This document shows, in pieces, positions 1-5,373 of a stretch of DNA of 13,123 nt (position 1 is the stretch's first letter; each line of letters starts with the position of its first letter). Origin of the DNA: Acholeplasmatales bacterium DTU056 (GTDB lineage: Bacteria; Bacillota_I; Bacilli_A; ML615J-28; CAG-698); NCBI GenBank assembly GCA_001512985.1, contig LFRX01000033.1:371-13493 (forward strand), read 5' to 3'. Under the pieces are notes generated by a model that was given only the letters and a program-made list of their open reading frames with translations, had not been told where the DNA came from and made no database searches. The position numbers and the translations under genes were made by a program.

Positions 1-564
1 GTAATTAATTATTATCATCAAGCTTTTTTTATCACTAAGTTATTGGTTATTTTAATAATATCATTTGTTTGTAGTTATAATATCTTATTAAAAAATGATC
101 AATATTCTTATTTAGTCTTATCTAGTGGATATACACGTTGGCAGTATTTATTATCAAAGATTATTACTATTTTAGTTATGGTATTTTATTTTGTTTTATG
201 GTTATTAATTATATTTTTATTTATTGGAACAGTGTTAATTAAACAATTTGTGTTTAAAGTTGATTATTTGTTGATGTATTTGAAAATATTACTAATTGGA
301 ATAATTTATGGTTTATATAGTATGTTACTTACTCAGATTATAAATAATATTTTTTCGTGTTTGATTGTATTTACAATTAACTTAATTAGTGATATGATTA
401 TTGAAGAAAATTTGGGAATTATTGAAAAAGGGATATATTTATTGTTTCCAAATATTAATTTTTCAAATGATAGGTTAATATTTGGGTATAGTCATTTAGT
501 TGTCTTAATAATTATCTTAGTTTTAGGAAATTTGTTAGTTTATTTTAAAAAAGATTTAGCATAA
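1..564 (+). CDS. Membrane protein, probable ABC-2 type transporter permease (5' end missing)
   Basis: The reading frame is open from the first base of the window, so the gene starts upstream; the TTG at 43 is internal and not a convincing start. The visible 187 residues are very hydrophobic, with about five membrane-spanning stretches, and end in a short basic tail (YFKKDLA). The segment SSGYTRWQYLLSKI resembles the loop before a helix in ABC-2 permeases, where a Ser/Pro-x-Ser/Thr-Arg pattern is followed by an 'LLxK' helix. The complete permease at 7416-8219 has a comparable loop and a nearly identical tail (FNKRDLAI), which supports the family call. Its ATPase partner would lie off the window. 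No terminator separates it from the infC promoter, whose -35 box starts six bases past the stop. An unrelated polytopic membrane protein cannot be excluded. Confidence 0.55.
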   Translation, partial: VINYYHQAFFITKLLVILIISFVCSYNILLKNDQYSYLVLSSGYTRWQYLLSKIITILVMVFYFVLWLLIIFLFIGTVLIKQFVFKVDYLLMYLKILLIGIIYGLYSMLLTQIINNIFSCLIVFTINLISDMIIEENLGIIEKGIYLLFPNINFSNDRLIFGYSHLVVLIIILVLGNLLVYFKKDLA

Positions 565-569
565 AATAT

Positions 570-598
570 TTGACAATTTGTCTTAAATATAGTATAAT
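570..598 (+). promoter_or_regulatory. Consensus sigma-A promoter of the infC-rpmI-rplT operon
   Basis: TTGACA at 570-575 and TATAAT at 593-598 are both perfect consensus boxes with a 17-base spacer. Transcription should start near 605, giving a leader of about 170 bases before infC. Confidence 0.88.
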
Positions 599-604
599 AA
601 GTGA

Positions 605-734
605 GTAATAATAGTGGAAAGTAGAAGTACCCGCTTCTCACCTGATCGATTACGTCGATAGGTCAATGTCACTTATAGCTATTTTCAATCGATAAGTGTG
701 AAATTATGTGGGTGCTTTTTGCGCCCATTTTTTT
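605..734 (+). ncRNA. Structured leader of infC operon, L20-leader type attenuator
   Basis: The leader holds successive hairpins. AGAAG (623-627) pairs with CTTCT (634-638) around TACCCG, with an outer GTG/CAC pairing and an unpaired GAAAGT between. CCTGATCGA (641-649) pairs with TCGATAGG (655-662). CACTTAT (670-676) pairs with ATAAGTG (692-698). A terminator at 709-734 ends it. In Firmicutes this position is occupied by the L20 leader, where ribosomal protein L20 binds and promotes premature termination. The layout and the GAAAG...ACCCGC...CACC core match my memory of that family; no covariance-model search was possible. An infC leader of another class is the alternative. Confidence 0.65.
709..734 (+). 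terminator. Attenuator terminator upstream of infC
   Basis: TGGGTGC (709-715) pairs with GCGCCCA (721-727), with one G-U pair, across a TTTTT loop. Seven Ts follow. It lies between promoter and gene, so it must act as a conditional terminator. Confidence 0.8.
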
Positions 735-772
735 CTACTATTGTTGCGAAAAAAATTGTGGAGGTGCTATTT

Positions 773-1315
773 ATTAGTAAGAATCTAGATCGCAAGCAGG
801 ACGCTTTGGTTAATGAAAACATTCGAGCAAAAGAAATTATGTTAATTTCACCTGAAGGAAAAAATTTAGGGAAAATGACACCTGAAGAAGGATTAGAAAT
901 TGCTCGAAGATACGATTTGGATATGGTGTGTGTGGCCCCACAAGCGCCAGTTCCTGTATGCAAATTGATGGATTATTCAAAGTATCGTTATGAACAACAA
1001 CGACGCACTAAGGAAGCCAAGAAAAATCAAAAAACTGTTACAGTGAAAGAAATTTGGGTCACACCGGTAATCAGCCAAAATGACTTAGAGACAAAAGTTC
1101 GTAATGCACGTAAATTTTTAGAAGAAGGTCACAAAGTTCGTGTTACATTACGCATTCGTAGTAAACGTATGCTTAGTATGGGAACATTTAATGACCAAGT
1201 ATTAGAGAGAGTTGCGGAGATGTTGGCTGATTATGGAACAGTTGAACAACAACCAAAATTAGAAGGCCGTACAATGACAATGATTATGACCCCAAGAAAA
1301 GATAAAAAAAAATAA
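773..1315 (+). CDS. infC: Translation initiation factor IF-3, AUU start
   Basis: IF3 binds the 30S subunit, keeps it apart from 50S and proofreads the start codon and initiator tRNA. The 180-residue product has the N-domain (about 10-80, with VNENIRAKEI), the basic linker signature around DYSKYRYEQQRR, and the C-domain ending in a Lys-rich tail. No ATG, GTG or TTG sits at a usable distance from the strong GGAGGTG at 760-766. The in-frame codon six bases after it is ATT at 773, the rare codon that lets IF3 repress its own translation in E. coli and that is also known in Geobacillus. The in-frame GTG at 698 lies upstream of the terminator hairpin and GTG 764 is within the Shine-Dalgarno. TTG 806 is possible but lacks a ribosome site. 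The usual Gly of the DYGKY signature is Ser here. First gene of an operon with rpmI and rplT. Confidence 0.93.
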   Translation: MSKNLDRKQDALVNENIRAKEIMLISPEGKNLGKMTPEEGLEIARRYDLDMVCVAPQAPVPVCKLMDYSKYRYEQQRRTKEAKKNQKTVTVKEIWVTPVISQNDLETKVRNARKFLEEGHKVRVTLRIRSKRMLSMGTFNDQVLERVAEMLADYGTVEQQPKLEGRTMTMIMTPRKDKKK

Positions 1316-1342
1316 AATCTAATCAATAAGGAGTGTATTATT

Positions 1343-1543
1343 ATGCCTAAAATGAAATCACATAAAGCTACGAAAAAACGTATCAAAGTAACTGGAAACG
1401 GCAAAATAAAAAGATGGCAAGCGGGTACATCACACTTAGCTCCATCCAAAAATCAAAAACGTATTCGTCGTTTACGTAAATCAGCATTAGTTTCATCTGC
1501 CGATGTAAAACGTATCAAACGACAAATTGCAAACATTAAGTAA
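1343..1543 (+). CDS. rpmI: Large ribosomal subunit protein bL35
   Basis: The 66-residue, strongly basic protein opens with PKMKSHKATKKR and contains KRWQAGTSHL, both hallmarks of bL35. The length is standard for the family. It is a structural protein of the 50S subunit that packs into 23S rRNA. AAGGAG at 1328-1333 lies nine bases before the ATG. It is the middle gene of infC-rpmI-rplT, 27 bases after infC with no promoter between, so it is expected to share the leader attenuator. Confidence 0.97.
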   Translation: MPKMKSHKATKKRIKVTGNGKIKRWQAGTSHLAPSKNQKRIRRLRKSALVSSADVKRIKRQIANIK

Positions 1544-1563
1544 GATTATAGGAGGTAATTAAA

Positions 1564-1926
1564 ATGCCACGAGTAAAAGGTGGAGTAGTTTCACGAAGAA
1601 GACGTAAAAGAGTATTAAAACTTGCCAAAGGTTATTTTGGATCTAAAAGTACTCTATATAGAACAGCCAATCAACAAGTAATGAAATCATTAATGTATGC
1701 TTATCGTGACCGTAAGCAGCGCAAACGTGAATTTAGAAAATTATGGATAACAAGAATTAATGCGGCGGCACGATTAAATGGTTTATCTTACAGTCGTTTA
1801 ATGAATGGCTTAAAATTACAAAATATTGAAATTAATCGTAAAATGTTATCTGAAATAGCTATTCATGATGCGGAAGGATTTGCTAAAATTTGTGAATCAG
1901 CCAAAAAAGCATTAAGTAACAAATAA
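1564..1926 (+). CDS. rplT: Large ribosomal subunit protein bL20
   Basis: A 120-residue basic protein starting PRVKGGVVSRRRRK, with the YRDRKQRKREFRKLW and RINAAAR segments typical of bL20. The extended basic N-terminal tail penetrates 23S rRNA during early 50S assembly, and the globular C-domain binds rRNA. In Gram-positive bacteria L20 also represses its own operon by binding the infC leader, which fits the structured leader at 605-734. AGGAGGT (1550-1556) stands seven bases before the ATG. It is the last gene of the operon, followed within a base by a terminator. Confidence 0.97.
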   Translation: MPRVKGGVVSRRRRKRVLKLAKGYFGSKSTLYRTANQQVMKSLMYAYRDRKQRKREFRKLWITRINAAARLNGLSYSRLMNGLKLQNIEINRKMLSEIAIHDAEGFAKICESAKKALSNK

Positions 1927-1950
1927 AAAAAGACCACTTGGTCTTTTTTT
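1927..1950 (+). terminator. Terminator of infC-rpmI-rplT
   Basis: AAAAAGACC (1927-1935) pairs with GGTCTTTTT around an ACTT loop, with the T-run reaching 1950. It starts right after the rplT stop. Confidence 0.9.
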
Positions 1951-1976
1951 ATTTTGTATAAAACTTACCAAAATAA

Positions 1977-2006
1977 TTGACAATATAAATAGAAAACAAG
2001 TATTAT
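1977..2006 (+). promoter_or_regulatory. Possible sigma-A promoter for the 2020 gene
   Basis: TTGACA (1977-1982) is perfect; TATTAT (2001-2006) follows after 18 bases. The predicted start, about 2012-2014, would fall inside the ribosome site, leaving almost no leader. The pair may be real with an unusually short leader, or the -10 may be misassigned. Confidence 0.45.
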
Positions 2007-2019
2007 AAAGGTGAGTTTT

Positions 2020-2511
2020 ATGCGAAAAATAGCCTATTTTTTAGTTATTTTGTGGATAATTGGATGTATTTCAATTATTTATATTATTAACTATAATGAA
2101 ACTTTAAATACAAATTATGAATGGTTGGAAGGTTATGGAATCGATTTTTCTAAAGCGATTAATTTAGGCTACAAATTAAAATTAGATAAGATTTTACCTC
2201 TTGATAATGTCAAAAAGACTACATTATATCTTTCGGATTTGAATTTGACTGGTCAAAAAGCAGTAATGCTATTTGCTCAAGGTCTTTTATACGGTGCGTT
2301 AGGAATTTTACTGTTCTTTTTACTAGAACCAATTATTAAAAGAGCAATCTTTTTAATATTTATTTTAGGTATAGGATGTATTATCTTTTTGGAGTATTTA
2401 CAAAAAATAGGCTTAATCGAAAACTTTCAATGGATTAACTTTATCTTCTCATCTACATTCTTCAGTTTTTTTGCCATCTTAGGATCATTACTATCGAGAA
2501 TGAAACGTTAA
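2020..2511 (+). CDS. Small four-helix membrane protein, unknown function (weakly VanZ-like)
   Basis: I do not recognise this 163-residue protein with confidence. It has a hydrophobic helix at about 4-24, a roughly 55-residue hydrophilic stretch that is probably extracytoplasmic, then three close helices at about 81-103, 108-126 and 138-158 and a basic end (SRMKR). The last two helices contain an E-Y-L-Q motif (125-128) followed by a short loop and a glycine near the end, recalling the ExxQ region of VanZ-family proteins. The match is thin. ATG 2020 is preferred because AAAGGTGAG directly upstream serves as ribosome site; GTG 2011 in the same frame lies within that site. It is a single-gene unit between the rplT terminator and the kinase promoter. 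Confidence 0.7.
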   Translation: MRKIAYFLVILWIIGCISIIYIINYNETLNTNYEWLEGYGIDFSKAINLGYKLKLDKILPLDNVKKTTLYLSDLNLTGQKAVMLFAQGLLYGALGILLFFLLEPIIKRAIFLIFILGIGCIIFLEYLQKIGLIENFQWINFIFSSTFFSFFAILGSLLSRMKR

Positions 2512-2514
2512 TTT

Positions 2515-2528
2515 CGAAAACGTTTTTA
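2515..2528. promoter_or_regulatory. Possible cre-like or LacI-type operator
   Basis: CGAAAACGTTTTTA contains the perfect 10-base palindrome AAAACGTTTT (2517-2526) and agrees with the CcpA cre consensus TGWAANCGNTNWCA at 12 of 14 positions, from memory. It lies about 20 bases upstream of the kinase -35 box. Short AT-rich palindromes arise by chance, so this is tentative. Confidence 0.3.
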
Positions 2529-2546
2529 CAATTTTTGATATAAATA

Positions 2547-2575
2547 TTGCACATAATTTGTGAATTTGGTATAAT
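2547..2575 (+). promoter_or_regulatory. Sigma-A promoter of the nucleoside kinase gene
   Basis: TTGCAC (2547-2552), 17 bases, then TATAAT (2570-2575) preceded by TGG, an extended -10. Start expected near 2582. Confidence 0.8.
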
Positions 2576-2601
2576 ATAATTCCTAATTAAGTATATTATC
2601 A

Positions 2602-2619
2602 AGGAATTATTTAATTCCT
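2602..2619 (+). promoter_or_regulatory. Hairpin in the kinase mRNA leader
   Basis: AGGAATTA (2602-2609) is complementary to TAATTCCT (2612-2619), so a 6-base stem with a 4-base loop can form near the 5' end of the transcript. A second copy of TAATTCCT lies at 2577-2584, around the predicted start. The hairpin may stabilise the 5' end; no regulatory role is shown. Confidence 0.3.
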
Positions 2620-2654
2620 GACTTATATAGATTTGTGGGAGGTAGAGTAGATAG

Positions 2655-4319
2655 ATGATTAAAGTTAAAGTAAATGGTAATGTGTATGAGTATCCACGGG
2701 GGACAACGCCATTACAAATTGCTAAGGATCTAAATATTAAAACCTATGTGGCAAATGTTAATAATACATTACGAGAATTAACTTATCAATTATATGATGA
2801 TGCCACTATCGAGTTTTTTGATTTAGATAATTATGATGCTGCTAGAGTATATGAAACTAGTTTACGTTTTTTAATTTTAATGGCTATTAATGAATTATAT
2901 CCTCAAGCACGAGTTACTTTTAAACAATCAGTATCACGATCAATTTCTTGTCATATTGAGGGGATAGACCGTAAAGTTGATGCACAGTTTTTAACCGAAC
3001 TTGATAATAAAATGCAAGAGATAATTAAAAAAGACTTGCCAATAACTCGTAAGAAAATATCAATAGAAGAAGCTTATAAATTATATGAAGAAAAAGGATA
3101 TTATGATAAAGTAGAAGTTTTAAAATATCGTGAAGAAGATACAGTTAATGTATACACTGTTAATGGTTATACCAACTATATGTTTGGGTATATGGTTCCT
3201 TCAACAGGATATTTAACCAAATATCAATTATTACTTTATCATCCAGATTTTGTAGTTCAATATCCACGAGCTGAAGAAAAAGGAGACATTCCTCCATTTG
3301 AAGATTCCACAAGTTTTGGTCGAATGTTAAAAGAATCCCAACAATGGGCCCGATTAATTGAATGTGATCGAATCCCGTTATTAAATAAGTATATTGAAAG
3401 TAACCGCGTAATGGATTTAGTCAATATGTGTGAATCCAAACACAACAATATGTTATCAGAACTTGGCCAAATTATTAAGGATAATATTGACAATATTAAA
3501 ATTATTGCGATTGCTGGACCATCTTCATCCGGAAAAACAACTTTTTCTCATCGATTACGAATTGAATTATTATCACGAGGAATCAAACCAGTCAAAATTT
3601 CTATCGATGATTATTATTTAGATCGTAATCAAGCGCCAAAAGATGAATATGGCAATCCTGATTTAGAACATATTGAAGCTTTGGATTTAGAGTTATTTAA
3701 TCAGCACCTATTGGCATTAATTCAAGGTGAAGAAGTGCAATTACCACATTTTGATTTTAAAATTGGTAAAAGAGTTCCAGGAGAGAAAATTCGAATTGAT
3801 GAACATTCTCCAATAATTATTGAAGGAATTCATGCTCTAAATCATCGTTTAACTAGTTCTATCCCAAAATATCAAAAATTTAAAATTTATATTAGCCCGC
3901 TTTGGCAAATTAATATTGATAATCATAATCCAATTAATGCGACTGACATTCGTATGTTACGTCGCATGGTTCGAGACTATAAATATCGTAACACCCCTCC
4001 GCAAAAAACCATTGGTATGTGGAGTTCGGTGCGTAAAGGCGAATTTAGATGGATTTATCCGTTCCAAGAAGAAGCAGATTACATTTTTAACTCTGAGTTA
4101 ACTTATGAACTTGGCGTATTGAAAAAATATGCTTTACCAGCATTAGAAAAAGTTACTCGTGATGACCCATATTTTATTACAGCCAACCGTTTAGTTAAAT
4201 TCTTAAAATACATTAAAGACATAGATGATCGCTATGTCCCAGCAAACTCCTTGCTGCGTGAGTTTATTGGCGATAGTAGTTTCTATTTAGAACAAAAAGA
4301 AACCAAAATTGATGAGTAA
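2655..4319 (+). CDS. TGS-domain uridine kinase-like nucleoside kinase
   Basis: A 554-residue protein in three parts. Residues 1-60 form a TGS domain like the N-terminus of threonyl-tRNA synthetase (VNGNVYEYPRGTTPLQIA). About 60-200 resembles the synthetase second additional (editing) domain. About 280-500 is a P-loop kinase of the uridine kinase/phosphoribulokinase family. Seen in the kinase part are Walker A GPSSSGKT (288-295), SIDDYYLDR (316-324) with the probable catalytic/Mg aspartates, and IIIEGIHALN (387-396). The family phosphorylates nucleosides, classically uridine or cytidine to the monophosphate, in the cytoplasm; substrate is inferred from family only. The editing-domain HxxxH pattern is absent (TSLRF at 68-72), so tRNA editing is unlikely. 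GGGAGGT (2637-2643) precedes the ATG by 11 bases, slightly long. Monocistronic, with its own promoter and terminator. Confidence 0.9.
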   Translation: MIKVKVNGNVYEYPRGTTPLQIAKDLNIKTYVANVNNTLRELTYQLYDDATIEFFDLDNYDAARVYETSLRFLILMAINELYPQARVTFKQSVSRSISCHIEGIDRKVDAQFLTELDNKMQEIIKKDLPITRKKISIEEAYKLYEEKGYYDKVEVLKYREEDTVNVYTVNGYTNYMFGYMVPSTGYLTKYQLLLYHPDFVVQYPRAEEKGDIPPFEDSTSFGRMLKESQQWARLIECDRIPLLNKYIESNRVMDLVNMCESKHNNMLSELGQIIKDNIDNIKIIAIAGPSSSGKTTFSHRLRIELLSRGIKPVKISIDDYYLDRNQAPKDEYGNPDLEHIEALDLELFNQHLLALIQGEEVQLPHFDFKIGKRVPGEKIRIDEHSPIIIEGIHALNHRLTSSIPKYQKFKIYISPLWQINIDNHNPINATDIRMLRRMVRDYKYRNTPPQKTIGMWSSVRKGEFRWIYPFQEEADYIFNSELTYELGVLKKYALPALEKVTRDDPYFITANRLVKFLKYIKDIDDRYVPANSLLREFIGDSSFYLEQKETKIDE

Positions 4320-4324
4320 ACAGC

Positions 4325-4358
4325 AAAGAATAGTTTTTAAATAAACTATTCTTTTTTT
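4325..4358 (+). terminator. Terminator after the nucleoside kinase gene
   Basis: AAAGAATAGTTT (4325-4336) pairs perfectly with AAACTATTCTTT (4343-4354) around TTAAAT, with Ts running to 4358. Confidence 0.92.
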
Positions 4359-4376
4359 AAAATAGGGGGAAATAGT

Positions 4377-5309
4377 ATGGAAATTAAATCAATTTTTATT
4401 TCGGAAAAACAAGCTGGATTATTAATTAAAGAAGAATTATTAAAAGTTTATCCTGAGTTAGAAGTAATTGTTAATGATGGAAAACTAACATTTTTACCAC
4501 ATACTGATGCATATATTGGGTTTGGACCAATTTTGGATTTTGATAAACATCATTACAAATGGATTCATTGCTTAGCAGCCGGGGTTGATCGTTTTACCCA
4601 ATCGATTAATATTCCGAAAGAGACTATTTTGACACGTACCATAAATCCTAATGTTGCATATCAAATTGCCTATTTTTGCTTAAGTTATATTTTAGCAATC
4701 GAAAACAATTTATTTGCTTATTATGATTCACAAAAAAATAAATTATGGGATAAAAAATTAGCAAAACATTTTTTCTCAAATAAAAAAGTTTTAATTTTTG
4801 GAACTGGGGAAATTGGGAAAAAAATTGCAATTATTTTAAAAAGCATTGGTTTTACCGTGTTGGGTGTTTCTCGCAGTGGTCAAAAACAGGATTCTTTTGA
4901 TAAAGTATATCCAGTAAGTAATTTTGATGAAGTATTAAAAGATATTGATTGGATAATTAATATTATGCCGCTTACTATAGAGACTACGTATTTCTTTAAT
5001 AAAGATTTCTTTAGTAAATTAAGTAATGTTTCCTTTATTAATGTTGGTCGTGGTAAATCAGTTAATGAACAAGATTTGCTAGATTCTTTAGAAAATGGAA
5101 ATATTAATTATGCGGTATTAGATGTTCAAGAAATTGAACCACTACCGGAAAACTCCCCTCTATGGGAACACAAGAAAGTTTTTATTACACCGCATATCGC
5201 CGGTGGTCCGGACTTTATTATGGCAAGTAAGACTATTCCAATTATTTTACAAAAGATTAAAAATAATGAAGAAATCAATTGTCAAGTTGATTTAATAAAA
5301 CAATATTAA
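4377..5309 (+). CDS. D-isomer specific 2-hydroxyacid dehydrogenase (GhrA-like, probably NADP-dependent)
   Basis: This 310-residue cytoplasmic enzyme should interconvert a 2-oxoacid and its D-2-hydroxyacid. The Rossmann glycine motif FGTGEIGKK is at 141-149. The catalytic triad of the family is present: Arg225 in NVGRG, Glu254 in DVQEIEPLP and His273 in TPHIAGG. The sequence after the second Rossmann strand, GVSRSGQ (163-169), puts Arg where NAD enzymes have an acidic residue. This resembles GhrA glyoxylate/hydroxypyruvate reductases and suggests NADPH use. Substrate is not readable from sequence. AGGGGGA (4364-4370) sits six bases before the ATG. No promoter is obvious between the kinase terminator and this gene. 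No terminator follows it, so its mRNA may run into the cotJ cluster, 64 bases on. Confidence 0.88.
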   Translation: MEIKSIFISEKQAGLLIKEELLKVYPELEVIVNDGKLTFLPHTDAYIGFGPILDFDKHHYKWIHCLAAGVDRFTQSINIPKETILTRTINPNVAYQIAYFCLSYILAIENNLFAYYDSQKNKLWDKKLAKHFFSNKKVLIFGTGEIGKKIAIILKSIGFTVLGVSRSGQKQDSFDKVYPVSNFDEVLKDIDWIINIMPLTIETTYFFNKDFFSKLSNVSFINVGRGKSVNEQDLLDSLENGNINYAVLDVQEIEPLPENSPLWEHKKVFITPHIAGGPDFIMASKTIPIILQKIKNNEEINCQVDLIKQY

Positions 5310-5310
5310 A

Positions 5311-5343
5311 ATGGTGATTATGCCTATACCTCCAAGAGAATAA
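5311..5343 (+). other. Ten-codon mini-ORF before cotJ cluster (speculative)
   Basis: ATG at 5311 opens a ten-codon frame (MVIMPIPPRE) ending TAA at 5341-5343, two bases after the dehydrogenase stop. It covers the left arm of the hairpin at 5326-5368. A GGTGA lies too close to the inner ATG (5320) to be a good ribosome site. It may be chance; translation would open the hairpin in read-through mRNA. Confidence 0.2.
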
Positions 5344-5353
5344 TGAATACATT
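5324..5353 (+). promoter_or_regulatory. Sigma-E-like sporulation promoter of the cotJ cluster
   Basis: CTATACCT (5324-5331) fits the B. subtilis sigma-E -35 pattern GHATANNT with one mismatch, and AATACATT (5346-5353) fits CATACANT with one mismatch. The 14-base spacing is the usual one. The consensus is from memory. B. subtilis cotJ is sigma-E controlled, which agrees. Transcription would begin around 5359-5361, directly at the Shine-Dalgarno. AATACATTA also resembles a sigma-K -10. Confidence 0.6.
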
Positions 5354-5368
5354 ATTTATTGGAGGTAT
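5326..5368 (+). repeat. Inverted repeat masking the cotJ ribosome binding site
   Basis: ATACCTCCAA (5326-5335) is perfectly complementary to TTGGAGGTAT (5359-5368), and AATAATG (5339-5345) to CATTATT (5350-5356), giving 17 pairs, an AATA loop and a small GAG/TA internal loop. The right arm holds the whole GGAGGT Shine-Dalgarno. No T-run follows, so it is not a terminator. It overlaps the sigma-E-like promoter, so only read-through RNA would carry both arms. Confidence 0.85.
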
Positions 5369-5373
5369 GTTGT

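Noticed and set aside
698..772. Upstream extension of infC to GTG 698
   Set aside because: It would translate the attenuator terminator and precede the strong ribosome site; the extra residues do not resemble IF3.
2503..2527. Terminator after the 2020 gene (AAACGT...ACGTTT plus Ts)
   Set aside because: Only a 6-base AT-rich stem with a long loop and a short T-run; listed instead as a possible operator core.
4335..4363. Promoter for the dehydrogenase (TAAAAT at 4358-4363)
   Set aside because: The -35 matches poorly and the start would fall in the ribosome site.
5326..5368. Inverted repeat as an intrinsic terminator
   Set aside because: No T-run follows either arm; the stem ends in the next gene's ribosome site.
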